Notes: generated by a model from the letters alone, not told the origin. Shown: positions 42,371-51,897, counted from the stretch's first letter. The stretch: DNA of 64,000 nt from an uncultured Lachnospiraceae bacterium (GCA_934317005.1 CAKREB010000011.1:1-64000); one strand, 5' to 3'. Program-made: numbers and translations.

Positions 42371-45364
42371 ATGAAATATGTAGCTTTTATCAGTTATCGT
42401 CATGGTGGCATTGATGAGATGGTGGGAACGAGGATTCAGCGGGAACTGGAGAGGTATCGTCTGCCATCAAAGATTGCGAAGCAGGTAGGAAAAAAGACGT
42501 TAGGAAAGGTGTTTCGGGATGCAGATGATCTAAGATCGGCAAGTGACCTTTCCGAGATTATCCGGGAAGGTCTGGATGAGTCAGAATATCTGATCGTAAT
42601 CTGTACGAAGCGCTACAAAGATTCTGTATGGTGTATGGAGGAAATTGAGTATTTTCTGCAGATTCGCGGACGCGATAAGATTATCGTTGTGTTAGTAGAG
42701 GGAGAACCGGACGAAAGCTTTCCAAAGCTTTTGACAGAGTACGAAAGGGATGGCGAGCTTGTACATATTGAACCGCTGGCGGTGGATGTACGTGCGGATT
42801 CGGATAAAGAAATTTTAAAGTTAGCATCCCGTGAGAAGTTGCGCTATGTATCGCAGATTTTAAATCTGGATTATGATGATCTGCGTCAGAGGCAGAGAGA
42901 GCGCAGAAGAAAGCGTATTGTAGCGGCGGTTTCCGCAGTTGTGGTTGGATTAAGTGCATTTGTCGGTGTTGTTACGGTGAAGAATATACAGTTGAATGCA
43001 GCCTATGATAGTCTGGACGAATCTATGCAGAGAACCTTAAAGGGACAGTCATACTATCTGTCAGAATATGCATCAGAGGCATACGCCAATGGTGACCGCT
43101 TAACAGCGGCACTACTTGCACTGGAAGCTTTGCCAAAGGATCTGTCGGAGCCGGAACGCCCATTTGTACCAAGTGTGATGCGTTCTCTGGTGGATGCATT
43201 GGGAATATATGACTTAAGCAGTGGTTATCAGGCAGATAAGGTGTACAGTTTTGAGGAAGAATCGTATCAGACGAAGGTGGAAGTAAGCCCGGATCAGAAA
43301 AAGCTTTTGGTCGAGCAGTACCAGACAACAGCGGGAAATATGTTAGAGGGGACAGTGACCGTCTATGAGATGGATTCGAAAAAGCAGTTGTATCAGGCAC
43401 AGCTGCGTTCGATCCGTAAGACGAGTCTGCATACACTTTCGCATTGTGCCTATTTTTTAGAGGATAGTGATAGCATGGTCTATCTGTCTGAGAACGGTCT
43501 GCGTGCGGTTAACTTTCAAAAGGATCAGGAGTTGTTTACGGCAGGCGAAGGGGATCAGCTTGTACTGAGTCAAAAGCGTGATAGGATTGCTTTGTACAAT
43601 ACAGAAACAGCAGAGCTTTCTTATTATGATGCCAAAGGAAATCAATCAGCGGTAACACAGTTAGATACTGATAAGAAATATGCCCTGTACTGCATCAGTC
43701 CGGATGACTCCATTGCTGTTTTGTCGCAGGATGCCAAGGATGAGGTTGGGATTTTGTTGACAGATACACAGACGGGAGGAATGTTATTTGTCGATAAAGG
43801 AGAAAGCTGCAGCCAGATTTCCTTTATCAATGACCATAGCCTTTGTTTTAAGAGAGAGGACTCACAGGTAGGAAGAAGTCATATTGTGGTCAATGATCTG
43901 AATGAAAATACCGATGATTATCTGGTGGATACGGAGGAAGATATTGATGGATTTGCGGTTTCCGGTTATGAGAGCTGCTTTTTCTATCAGGGAAAAAAGA
44001 TTTATGAGATCAGTAGTAAGACCGGAAAGATTATTTGGGAAAAATCATATTCTTCCGATGTGCTTTCTATTCGTGCATTTGGGGATTATCTTGCATTAAC
44101 CTTAAAAAATGGTCAGACATATTTTTACAATAGTAGAAAACAGGAATTGATCAATACCGTTTCCGGAAATAGTCAAAGCTATTATTTGTTGTCATTTTCG
44201 GAAAAATACGCTTGCATGAGTGATTATTGGGGACAGAATATTCGTATTTATACACCTCGTGATAATGAGAGAAAGGATGTAGAAGCATTAGATATCCGTT
44301 CGGAAAATGCCTCGGTGTCGGAAAAGTGGTACACGGCGTTGTCGGATGGAGATTACTTCATGATGGACTTTAAGAATGGAATGCAGGATCAGATTGCTGT
44401 ATTTTCTGCGAAGGATTGGAAAATGAGCAGTTCTACTACCTTAAAGAGTATGGAATATGAGTCTTTTGATAATCTGTCTGTTGAGGCAGTTTCCAAAGGA
44501 TATATCGGGGTACAGGACTATGCATATGGCGAAAATGCACATTTTGCAGCAGATACGATGAAAAAGATTTTTACATTTAGTGAGGATTCTTATTATTTTT
44601 ATAATGAAGATAAATCGTTTATCAGCATTGCAGAAAAGGGAATGCTTAAAAAGTATGACAGCAGTTCGGGGAAAACAGTGAAAACCGCAAAGATACCGGA
44701 CGGTTATAATCGTGGGGTGCTGTGTGGTCAATACGACATTTTTGGCTCGGATACCTTTACGATGATTCAAAAGGACGGAAAGCAGAGAGCTATCTTAAGG
44801 GATGCCCAGATTTATACGGTCAATGAAAAGCAGGAGTTATTGTTTTGCCGGGATCAGACAGGGAACAACTGGTTTGTATATTCCTTGTCAAAGGATAAGG
44901 TGGTATGCAAGGGGAAAGCGGGAAGTTATCCTTGTACCCTCTTTTTTGATGATGGCAGATATTTCCTAAATGATTACAATGCGGTATATGATACCAGAAC
45001 ATGGAAAAAGGTATTGGATCTATCGGATATTAGTACCGGTGTGTACGGTGTGTCGACAACCGAAGAGCTTCCGTATTTCATAGTATGGTATCAGAGCGGA
45101 AGTATTCACGCATCAGGAAAATCAACCGGGTCGAATGTGGCATATCTTTATAGTAAGAAAGAGGGAGGAGAGGTTGTCGGTGTTATTCCAAACTATGTGG
45201 CAACGGCAGCGGATGGAAAGGTAATCGTATATGATGGTAATCATACATTATATAAGATACCGCTGTATTCTACAAAAGAACTGATTCAAAAGGCAAAAGA
45301 GTATGTAAAGGGAGTACATTTGACAACAAAACAAAAGGAACACTATCATTTGTACAATCAATAA
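42371..45364 (+). CDS. TIR-domain membrane protein with C-terminal propeller-like region
   Basis: The protein has about 997 residues. Residues 1-135 form a TIR domain starting KYVAFISYRHGG, with the conserved DRTHIHF-free core VFRDADDLRSASDLSE and SVWCMEEIEYF; Glu91 in the W-C-X2-E position corresponds to the catalytic glutamate of TIR NADases. A basic stretch (RQRERRRKR) leads to one membrane helix (about 183-204). The remaining 790 residues would face outside and show repeating beta patterns with LTDTQTGGML and IYEISSKTGKIIW, like a WD40/PQQ-type propeller. A sensor outside and a TIR effector inside would suit a stress or defence receptor; the ligand is unknown. GGAGG lies 10 bases before ATG 42371. 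Confidence 0.82.
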   Translation: MKYVAFISYRHGGIDEMVGTRIQRELERYRLPSKIAKQVGKKTLGKVFRDADDLRSASDLSEIIREGLDESEYLIVICTKRYKDSVWCMEEIEYFLQIRGRDKIIVVLVEGEPDESFPKLLTEYERDGELVHIEPLAVDVRADSDKEILKLASREKLRYVSQILNLDYDDLRQRQRERRRKRIVAAVSAVVVGLSAFVGVVTVKNIQLNAAYDSLDESMQRTLKGQSYYLSEYASEAYANGDRLTAALLALEALPKDLSEPERPFVPSVMRSLVDALGIYDLSSGYQADKVYSFEEESYQTKVEVSPDQKKLLVEQYQTTAGNMLEGTVTVYEMDSKKQLYQAQLRSIRKTSLHTLSHCAYFLEDSDSMVYLSENGLRAVNFQKDQELFTAGEGDQLVLSQKRDRIALYNTETAELSYYDAKGNQSAVTQLDTDKKYALYCISPDDSIAVLSQDAKDEVGILLTDTQTGGMLFVDKGESCSQISFINDHSLCFKREDSQVGRSHIVVNDLNENTDDYLVDTEEDIDGFAVSGYESCFFYQGKKIYEISSKTGKIIWEKSYSSDVLSIRAFGDYLALTLKNGQTYFYNSRKQELINTVSGNSQSYYLLSFSEKYACMSDYWGQNIRIYTPRDNERKDVEALDIRSENASVSEKWYTALSDGDYFMMDFKNGMQDQIAVFSAKDWKMSSSTTLKSMEYESFDNLSVEAVSKGYIGVQDYAYGENAHFAADTMKKIFTFSEDSYYFYNEDKSFISIAEKGMLKKYDSSSGKTVKTAKIPDGYNRGVLCGQYDIFGSDTFTMIQKDGKQRAILRDAQIYTVNEKQELLFCRDQTGNNWFVYSLSKDKVVCKGKAGSYPCTLFFDDGRYFLNDYNAVYDTRTWKKVLDLSDISTGVYGVSTTEELPYFIVWYQSGSIHASGKSTGSNVAYLYSKKEGGEVVGVIPNYVATAADGKVIVYDGNHTLYKIPLYSTKELIQKAKEYVKGVHLTTKQKEHYHLYNQ

Positions 45365-45401
45365 TGCGGATGCGAGGAGAGTAGCGTCATGACAAAAAAG
45401 A

Positions 45402-45430
45402 TTGACTTTCGAAAGTAGTTACATTATGAT
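45402..45430 (+). promoter_or_regulatory. Sigma-A promoter of the LRR protein gene
   Basis: TTGACT (45402-45407), an exact 17-base spacer and TATGAT (45425-45430) form a strong vegetative promoter 100 bases before the start codon. Confidence 0.75.
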
Positions 45431-45529
45431 AGGAGTGTTATGAAGGGAAGAGGAAACACGATGTTTGCAGGCAAACAGAAGGGATTGATTACTCTTAATT
45501 AACAATGAATTGAGAAGGGAGATAACAGA

Positions 45530-47395
45530 ATGAATGTATTTTTTTCAAAGGAAAGGAAAAAGCGGTGGAGTTTTTTTACTATCGCAGCGTTACTTGTTTC
45601 GCTAATTGCATTTTCCGTGGAACCGGAAAGTGCAAAGGCGGAAACGGAAATCGTTACAGAAGATCACGATGTTGTGGTACATGTGTATTATGATATGGCG
45701 GCAATTCAGAATATCAAGCCAATCGAGGTGACAAAGAAAGAGAATGGCAGTGTACAGCTTAAGATTACAGCAGAAGAGGGCTATCGTTTTGCAGAAGATG
45801 CACAGATGCGCATTGTAGTGAATAATTATCAACAGACTCCAGACGGATATTCTAATCCGAGTGAGATGAAGGATTATGAGGTAACGGTACCAAGTGGCTC
45901 AGCAATATCTGAGACCAACTATCCGATAGCCCAAAGTAGTTTTTCAGATGATAGGCGGGTGTGCACGTGTAAGGTGTCTGGATTCAAGATTTATAATTCA
46001 ACTGGTGGCAAAGGAGAGACATATTTTATGCTGCAGAAGCAGTATGGCTACAATGGTCTGATTACCGAAGAAATTCCGACATCTGTCATCGGCATCGATA
46101 CCACTACACTTTCGGGTGCTACAATTGCCGTGACACAGGAAAATGGCAGTGAAGTAACATCAGGAAGTGCGATTCAGGTGGGAACGAAGCTTCAGGTTAA
46201 GGTCAAACCGGCTGCAGGAAAGCGTTTTGTCGATATGCCAAACCTGTTAGTGAATCATGAGGCATTTCCAAATGAACCGGGAATCAAGAATGCAGATGGC
46301 AGTTATACATTTGAATATATTGTAACAAATGATATTCCATATGTGATCTTTTCAGCCGTTGGTACGGTGGAAGCGATACCGAGCAAACCAAGCGGTGGTG
46401 GAGGCGGAGGATCTTATGTACCGACAGTGACATCAACACCGGCACCAACGGAAACACCGGCACCAACAGAAACACCGTTACCGACCGAGACACCGGCGCC
46501 AACAGTGAGTCCGACACCGATGCCAACAGTAGCACCGACCGTAGAGCCAACTGTAGAGCCAACCGTAGAACCGACGGCAGCACCAACGGAAGCACCGACA
46601 CAGAGCCCAAAGCCGACAAAGATCCCGTTCAAAACAGGGGATAAGTTCCAGAACGCAGGCATGAAATATAAGGTCAAAGACAAAAATTCGGCTGTATTTA
46701 CCGGCTTGACAGCTGACAAAAAGACGGAAAAGGTACTTCGTGTTCCGGACACGGTAACATATAATGGTGTTACATTAAAGGTAGTGGAGATTGGTGATAG
46801 AGCCTTTCGAAAAAATAAAAATATAGAGAAACTGATCCTGGGCAATCATATCAAAAAGATTGGCGTTGGAGCATTTATGAATTGTAAGAAGCTAAAAAAG
46901 GTTTCTTTTCCAAAGCATCTAAAAACAATTGAACGAAGAGCGTTTGCACTGTGTACATCGCTAAAAGAGGTCGTACTTCCAGATTCTATTCAGACAATTG
47001 CCTTTAAGTCCTTTAAGAATTGCAATTCCCTGACCAGGGCAAAGATTGGAAAGACATCATCTCAAAGCCAGAAAGGTGCGATGGGGCAGGATGTGATGGC
47101 AGGTGCATTGAACCTTAAGATTTCTATAGGAAACAAGGCGTTTTCTAATTGTGCAAAGCTGAAATCTGTTATTATCAATAGTGCAGTCAGTGTCATTGGA
47201 AACTCTGCATTTAAGAATTGTAAGAAGCTTTCTTCCATCGTGGTACGTTCTTTGATTTTAAAGACGGTAGGAAAAAAAGCGTTAGTTGGGGTATCGCAGT
47301 GTAAGATATCGGTACCGACACAGAAGTTTACACCATATAAAAGACTTTTTAAGAACAAAGGACAGGGAAAGAAAGTATTTGTAGCGAAAAGCTGA
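45530..47395 (+). CDS. Secreted leucine-rich-repeat (BspA-type) surface protein
   Basis: This 621-residue exported protein has a signal peptide (KERKKRW, then a hydrophobic core, cleavage probably after AKA at about residue 35). Residues 40-285 form beta-rich domains; a glycine run leads into a long Thr-Pro linker (about 300-365, TPAPTE-type repeats). Residues 370-620 are BspA-like leucine-rich repeats (IGDRAFRKNKNIEKLIL, IGVGAFMNCKKLKKV, IERRAFALCTSLKEV, ISIGNKAFSNCAKLK). No sortase motif is visible, so attachment to the wall is unclear. Such proteins bind host or bacterial surfaces or glycans. GGGAG lies upstream of the ATG; a terminator follows. Confidence 0.85.
   Translation: MNVFFSKERKKRWSFFTIAALLVSLIAFSVEPESAKAETEIVTEDHDVVVHVYYDMAAIQNIKPIEVTKKENGSVQLKITAEEGYRFAEDAQMRIVVNNYQQTPDGYSNPSEMKDYEVTVPSGSAISETNYPIAQSSFSDDRRVCTCKVSGFKIYNSTGGKGETYFMLQKQYGYNGLITEEIPTSVIGIDTTTLSGATIAVTQENGSEVTSGSAIQVGTKLQVKVKPAAGKRFVDMPNLLVNHEAFPNEPGIKNADGSYTFEYIVTNDIPYVIFSAVGTVEAIPSKPSGGGGGGSYVPTVTSTPAPTETPAPTETPLPTETPAPTVSPTPMPTVAPTVEPTVEPTVEPTAAPTEAPTQSPKPTKIPFKTGDKFQNAGMKYKVKDKNSAVFTGLTADKKTEKVLRVPDTVTYNGVTLKVVEIGDRAFRKNKNIEKLILGNHIKKIGVGAFMNCKKLKKVSFPKHLKTIERRAFALCTSLKEVVLPDSIQTIAFKSFKNCNSLTRAKIGKTSSQSQKGAMGQDVMAGALNLKISIGNKAFSNCAKLKSVIINSAVSVIGNSAFKNCKKLSSIVVRSLILKTVGKKALVGVSQCKISVPTQKFTPYKRLFKNKGQGKKVFVAKS
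46434..46620 (+). repeat. Thr-Pro-rich repeat coding region
   Basis: Degenerate in-register repeats of 9-18 bases (variants of ACACCGGCACCAACGGAA and ACCGTAGAGCCA) encode the TPAPTE and PTVEPTVEP linker of the LRR protein. Such arrays change length by slippage. Confidence 0.75.
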
Positions 47396-47459
47396 TTAGG
47401 CTTATATATGTTATTTTGACAAAATATGCCAGTCATGCCGGAACAAAAAATAAGATTAC

Positions 47460-47485
47460 AAAAGGGTGGCTTATGTCACCCTTTT
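47460..47485 (+). terminator. Terminator after the LRR gene
   Basis: A 9-bp stem (AAAAGGGTG at 47460-47468, CACCCTTTT at 47477-47485, loop GCTTATGT). It ends 15 bases before the rRNA methyltransferase start, so read-through may feed that gene. Confidence 0.75.
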
Positions 47486-47499
47486 ATGTAGGAGAAATT

Positions 47500-48282
47500 A
47501 TGATTACGAGTGAATCAAATGCGCAGATGAAAGAAATAGTCAGGCTGCAAAAGAGCGCGCGTGAGCGCAGGAAAAAGAAGCTTTTTGTGGCAGAAGGGAT
47601 TAAGCTGTCAAAGGAGGCTGCCTTTTATGGTAGTCTTCAAAAGCTATATTTATCGGAAAAGGCAATGGAAACAGTGGATGAGGAGTTACAGGCTCTTTTA
47701 CAGACGCAGGAGTATGAGGTGGTTTCAGAGGCTGTTTTTCAGACAATTTCGGAAACAGTAACACCACAGGGGATTTTGGCGTTAGTTTCCATGCCATCCT
47801 ATCAGCTAGAAAAGATTATCGGGGATGACAGACGTAGTATTCTTTTGTTAGACAATCTGCGTGATCCCGGCAATCTTGGCACTATCATGCGTACTGCAGA
47901 AGGTGCAGACATGTCAGGTGTCATTTTAAGCAAGGAAAGTGTTGATCTGTTTAATCCAAAGACGGTACGTTCCACGATGGGAGCAATCTTTCGTGTTCCA
48001 TTTTATTATGCAGATGATCTGACAGAAGTGATCGATGTGCTGAAAGAAAGAGCGATTCCTGTATATGGAACGATGATGTTAGGAAGCATGATATATGATG
48101 AGGTGGATTATCGGGAGGGCACCGGAATTGTGGTTGGAAACGAGGCTAATGGCATCTCAGACAGGGTAGCAGCACATCTGAGCGGAAAGATACGCATCCC
48201 GATGGCAGGAAGCTTAGAATCCTTAAATGCAGCGGTGGCGGCAGCAGTTTTAATGTACGAGATTGCCAGACAAAAACGCTAG
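47500..48282 (+). CDS. TrmH/SpoU-family RNA 2'-O-methyltransferase
   Basis: This is a SPOUT-class enzyme using SAM to methylate a ribose 2'-OH in rRNA or tRNA. The start at ATG 47500 has AGGAG upstream; the frame extends further without a site. About 260 residues: an N-terminal substrate-binding domain (IVRLQKSARERRKKKLFV) and the three SpoU motifs LDNLRDPGNLGTIMRTAEG, GIVVGNEANGIS and IPMAGSLESLNAAVAAAV, which form the knot that binds SAM. The target nucleotide cannot be read from the sequence. Confidence 0.93.
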   Translation: MITSESNAQMKEIVRLQKSARERRKKKLFVAEGIKLSKEAAFYGSLQKLYLSEKAMETVDEELQALLQTQEYEVVSEAVFQTISETVTPQGILALVSMPSYQLEKIIGDDRRSILLLDNLRDPGNLGTIMRTAEGADMSGVILSKESVDLFNPKTVRSTMGAIFRVPFYYADDLTEVIDVLKERAIPVYGTMMLGSMIYDEVDYREGTGIVVGNEANGISDRVAAHLSGKIRIPMAGSLESLNAAVAAAVLMYEIARQKR

Positions 48283-48285
48283 GCA

Positions 48286-48315
48286 TTGTGTTTTTAGTCA
48301 AAATAGTCTATAATC
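48286..48315 (+). promoter_or_regulatory. Possible promoter of the NfeD/SPFH pair
   Basis: A perfect TATAAT (48310-48315) lies 18 bases after a weak TTGTGT, 30 bases before the nfeD-like start. Confidence 0.35.
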
Positions 48316-48345
48316 TGAGATAAATGCAAAGAGGAGGGATGAGGC

Positions 48346-48783
48346 ATGGAGCCAGTTTATTGGCTGATAGCAGTTGCGGTTTTACTGGTGATCGAGATTC
48401 TGACACTTGGCCTTACCACAATATGGTTTGCCGGTGGTGCGTTTGTAGCATTTATCGCAGGTCAGTGTCAGGCTCCTTTGTGGCTGCAGGTTACATTGTT
48501 TTTAGTGGTTTCTGTCGTATTGTTGATCTTTACCAGACCAATCGCAGAAAAGCATCTGAATGCAAGCAGAGCAAAGACAAACATTGACAGTCTGATAGGA
48601 AAGCATGGCAAGGTGCTGGAAGAGATTGATAATCTGAACCAGACAGGCAAGATCATGTTAAACGGAATGGAATGGACGGCAAGAAGCGAAGACGCAGACC
48701 GGAAACTGCCAATTGGAACAGAAGTAGAGGTAAAGCAGGTAAAAGGAGCACATGTAGTGGTTGCTGCTATCTGCGAAAAATGA
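48346..48783 (+). CDS. NfeD-family membrane protein
   Basis: This 145-residue short NfeD protein has two membrane helices at the N-terminus (about 5-25 and 45-68, with IAVAVLLVIEILTLGL and LWLQVTLFLVVSVVLLIF) and a cytosolic OB-fold at the C-terminus (LIGKHGKVLEEIDNLN, ending KQVKGAHVVVAAI). NfeD proteins work with the SPFH/stomatin protein encoded next to them in membrane microdomains. The SPFH gene starts 20 bases downstream. Confidence 0.9.
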   Translation: MEPVYWLIAVAVLLVIEILTLGLTTIWFAGGAFVAFIAGQCQAPLWLQVTLFLVVSVVLLIFTRPIAEKHLNASRAKTNIDSLIGKHGKVLEEIDNLNQTGKIMLNGMEWTARSEDADRKLPIGTEVEVKQVKGAHVVVAAICEK

Positions 48784-48802
48784 GAAAAATGGAGGGGAAA
48801 AG

Positions 48803-49741
48803 ATGTTAGGCTTACCAGGAGAAATGTCATTAATTATTGTAATTTTAGTTATTGCTGTAATTGTAATTTTATCATGTATCAATGTTGTGCCACAGGCAAA
48901 GGCATATGTTGTGGAAAGACTGGGGGGATATCAGGCAACATGGAGTGTAGGAATCCACTTTAAAGTGCCTTTGATCGATCGTGTTGCAAAGAGGGTCGTG
49001 TTAAAGGAGCAGGTAGTAGACTTCCCACCACAGCCGGTTATTACAAAGGATAATGTTACGATGCGGATTGATACGGTTATCTTTTATCAGATTACGGATC
49101 CAAAGCTTTATGCGTATGGAGTGGAGAATCCAATCGTTGCGATTGAAAATCTGACAGCTACGACACTTCGTAATATCATTGGTGAGTTAGAGTTAGATGA
49201 AACACTGACTTCTCGTGAAACGATCAACACAAAGATGCGTGCATCACTTGATACGGCAACAGATCCGTGGGGAATCAAAGTTAACCGTGTTGAGCTGAAA
49301 AATATTATTCCACCGGCAGCCATTCAGGATGCGATGGAAAAGCAGATGAAGGCAGAGCGTGAAAAGAGAGAGTCAATTCTCCGTTCGCAGGGTGAAAAAG
49401 AGTCTGCTATATTAGTGGCACAGGGTAAGAAAGAAGCAGCTATTCTGGATGCAGAGGCAGACAAGGCAGCAGCTATCTTAAAGGCTGAGGCAACGAAGGA
49501 AGCTACGATCCGCGAAGCGGAAGGTCAGGCAGAAGCAATCTTAGCAGTACAAAAAGCAAAGGCAGACGGTCTTCGCATGTTAAATGAAGCAGGAGCAACC
49601 GATCAGGTGATTCGCCTGAAAGGACTGGAAGCATTTGAAAAGGCTGCTGATGGTAAGGCAACTAAGATTATTATTCCATCCGAAATTCAGTCGATGGCAG
49701 GTCTGGTTACTTCCATTAAAGAAGTGGCAAAGAATGATTAG
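48803..49741 (+). CDS. SPFH/stomatin-like membrane-scaffold protein
   Basis: This SPFH-domain protein has 312 residues from ATG 48803 (GGAGGGG upstream). One N-terminal membrane segment (LIIVILVIAVIVILSCI) is followed by an SPFH domain (VPQAKAYVVERLGGYQATW, LIDRVAKRVVLKEQVVDFPP, DTVIFYQITDPKLYAYGV), an Ala/Glu-rich coiled coil (about 180-260) and a C-terminal segment (LKGLEAFEKAADGKATKI). Together with NfeD it forms a flotillin-like membrane platform that influences protein quality or membrane organisation. It ends the pair; a hairpin follows. Confidence 0.93.
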   Translation: MLGLPGEMSLIIVILVIAVIVILSCINVVPQAKAYVVERLGGYQATWSVGIHFKVPLIDRVAKRVVLKEQVVDFPPQPVITKDNVTMRIDTVIFYQITDPKLYAYGVENPIVAIENLTATTLRNIIGELELDETLTSRETINTKMRASLDTATDPWGIKVNRVELKNIIPPAAIQDAMEKQMKAEREKRESILRSQGEKESAILVAQGKKEAAILDAEADKAAAILKAEATKEATIREAEGQAEAILAVQKAKADGLRMLNEAGATDQVIRLKGLEAFEKAADGKATKIIIPSEIQSMAGLVTSIKEVAKND

Positions 49742-49772
49742 AAAAGATTCCTGCTTAGAGGAAAAGATACTA

Positions 49773-49804
49773 CCCCGGATGTCTGTGTGATATCCGGGGG
49801 CTTT
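49773..49804 (+). terminator. Probable terminator after the SPFH gene
   Basis: An 8-bp GC-rich stem (CCCCGGAT at 49773-49780, ATCCGGGG at 49792-49799) with an 11-base loop, followed by a short CTTT. Confidence 0.65.
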
Positions 49805-49882
49805 CATGTTAAACTGCTTTGCAGCTGATACAGAGGAAAGAAATCAGATTACGTTTTAAACAGTAGAAAGGAAGAAAATGTG

Positions 49883-50887
49883 ATGAAGATGAATTTGAAA
49901 GGACGCAATTTTTTAACACTGAAGGATTTTACACCGGACGAGATTACATACTTAGTAGATCTTGCGGCAGATTTAAAGGATAAAAAGAAAAAAGGAATCT
50001 TAGTCAATCATTATGTTGGAAAGAACGTTGCACTGATCTTTGAAAAGACAAGTACGCGTACCCGCTGCTCATTTGAGATTGCAGCACATGATATGGGAAT
50101 GGGAACCACATATCTTGATCCATCCGGATCGCAGATTGGAAAAAAGGAAAGCATTGCGGATACGGCGCGTGTCTTAGGCAGAATGTTTGATGGAATCGAG
50201 TATCGTGGATATGGTCAGGAGATTGTAGAAGAGCTTGCAAAGTATGCGGGAGTACCGGTATGGAATGGTCTGACTAATGAGTATCATCCGACACAGATGC
50301 TTGCGACACTTCTTACCATCCGTGAACATTTAGGAAAGATCAAAGGAGTTAAGCTTGTGTACATGGGAGATGCCCGTTACAATATGGGAAATTCACTTAT
50401 GATCATGTGTGCAAAGATGGGAATGGATTTTGTGGCTTGTACGGCAAAGGAATATTTCCCATCGGAGGAGCTTGTAAAGCAGTGTGAAGAATATGCCAAG
50501 GCATCCGGAGCAACGATCACTCTGACAGAGGATGTGATGGAAGGAACAAAGAATGCAGATGTGATCTATACAGACGTATGGGTATCTATGGGCGAGCCAG
50601 ATGAAGTATGGGCAGAGAGAATCAAGATTCTTTCTCCATATCAGGTAAATAAAAAGGTAATGGAAAATGCAAAGGATACAGCAATCTTTACTCATTGCCT
50701 TCCGGCTTTCCATGATCTTAAGACAAAGATTGGAAAAGAAGTATATGAGAAGTTTGGCATGAAGGAACTGGAAGTAACAGATGAAGTGTTTGAATCAGAA
50801 CAGTCTGTTGTATTTGATGAGGCAGAGAACAGAATGCATACGATCAAGGCTGTCATGGTAGCAACACTTGGCGAGTTTGAGGATTAA
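49883..50887 (+). CDS. argF: Ornithine carbamoyltransferase
   Basis: This enzyme makes citrulline from carbamoyl phosphate and ornithine, the sixth step of arginine synthesis. The protein (334 residues) has the carbamoyl-phosphate motif STRTRCSFE, the WNGLTNEYHPTQ loop, a nearby MGDARYNMGNS, and HCLPAFHD with the catalytic cysteine. The ATG at 49883 follows AAAGGAAG; a GTG at 49880 and an ATG at 49889 are in frame. No other arg gene is adjacent. It precedes birA by 5 bases. An anabolic rather than catabolic role is likely, as no arc genes are seen. Confidence 0.96.
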   Translation: MKMNLKGRNFLTLKDFTPDEITYLVDLAADLKDKKKKGILVNHYVGKNVALIFEKTSTRTRCSFEIAAHDMGMGTTYLDPSGSQIGKKESIADTARVLGRMFDGIEYRGYGQEIVEELAKYAGVPVWNGLTNEYHPTQMLATLLTIREHLGKIKGVKLVYMGDARYNMGNSLMIMCAKMGMDFVACTAKEYFPSEELVKQCEEYAKASGATITLTEDVMEGTKNADVIYTDVWVSMGEPDEVWAERIKILSPYQVNKKVMENAKDTAIFTHCLPAFHDLKTKIGKEVYEKFGMKELEVTDEVFESEQSVVFDEAENRMHTIKAVMVATLGEFED

Positions 50888-50892
50888 AAGGC

Positions 50893-51897
50893 ATGAAAGA
50901 AAAGATACTAAAAGCTCTGCGTGAGGCAGAAGAGGGGTATATTTCCGGTTCCAGTCTGTGTGAACAGTTTGGGGTGTCTAGACAGGCGGTATGGAAAAAT
51001 ATCACTGCACTTAAAGAATTTGGCTATGAGATAGAGTCTGTATCCAACAAGGGATATCGTCTTTTGGCATCACCGGATAAGCTGTATGCGCCGGAAATTT
51101 TAAGTTATCTGCCGGAGGATTGTCTGTGTCAGAAGGTAGAATGTTTTGAAAGCATAGATTCTACGAATACAAAGGCAAAGCAGCTTGCAGAGCTGGGGGA
51201 AGCAGAAGGGACGCTTGTTATTGCAGAAGAGCAGACAGCAGGAAAAGGACGCCGTGGCAGAAATTGGGCATCTAAGCCAAATGTCGGCATCTGGATGACG
51301 CTTCTTCTGCGTCCTGAGATTGCCCCCGAAAAGGTGTCCGGATTAACTCTTTTAACAGCGCTGGCATTGACCAAGGCAGTAAAGAAGGTGTGTGGTCTTA
51401 AGACAGAGATTAAATGGCCAAATGATGTTATTATTGCCAAAAAGAAAATTTGTGGTATACTTACGGAGATGAGTTCTGAGGAAAATTATATCCATTATGC
51501 AGTAGTTGGTATTGGAATCAATGCCAATACAACGGATTTTCCGGAAGAATTACAGGAAAGAGCTACCTCTATCTATTTAGAGGGAAAGAAGAAAGTAAAC
51601 CGCAATGAGCTTGCAGCAGTCTGGGTATCCTATTTTTGCGAATATTATAAGCAGTTTGTAAAGGAGCAGGATCTTTCCTTTGCAGTTGAAGAATATGATC
51701 AGTGCCTTGCCAACAAAGACAAAGAAGTAAAAGTATATTATGGCATGATCGAGCAGGCAGACGAGAAAAAGACAGATTGCGGAATCGCGCGGGGAATTGA
51801 CAAAGAGGGCGCACTTTTGGTAGAACAAGAAGACGGAACGATTAAGAAAGTCGTATCCGGTGAAGTATCTGTAAGGGGGATATATGGATATGTTTGA
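50893..51897 (+). CDS. birA: Biotin ligase / biotin operon repressor
   Basis: This 334-residue bifunctional BirA has an N-terminal winged helix (SSLCEQFGVSRQAVWKNI, about residues 15-60), a central ligase domain with the biotin-binding GKGRRGRNWASKPNVG and KWPNDVIIAKKKICGI, and a C-terminal SH3-like domain. It activates biotin with ATP and attaches it to carboxylase carrier proteins, and may repress biotin genes. It overlaps the next gene by 14 bases. Confidence 0.95.
   Translation: MKEKILKALREAEEGYISGSSLCEQFGVSRQAVWKNITALKEFGYEIESVSNKGYRLLASPDKLYAPEILSYLPEDCLCQKVECFESIDSTNTKAKQLAELGEAEGTLVIAEEQTAGKGRRGRNWASKPNVGIWMTLLLRPEIAPEKVSGLTLLTALALTKAVKKVCGLKTEIKWPNDVIIAKKKICGILTEMSSEENYIHYAVVGIGINANTTDFPEELQERATSIYLEGKKKVNRNELAAVWVSYFCEYYKQFVKEQDLSFAVEEYDQCLANKDKEVKVYYGMIEQADEKKTDCGIARGIDKEGALLVEQEDGTIKKVVSGEVSVRGIYGYV

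Noticed and set aside
46284..46845. Minus-strand open frames with Val-Gly repeats opposite the LRR linker
   Set aside because: They are the antisense reading of the Thr-Pro repeat codons and have no ribosome site.
49742..49882. Arginine riboswitch or attenuator before argF
   Set aside because: The only clear hairpin is a terminator-like stem close to the SPFH gene; no alternative structure or arginine-rich leader was seen.
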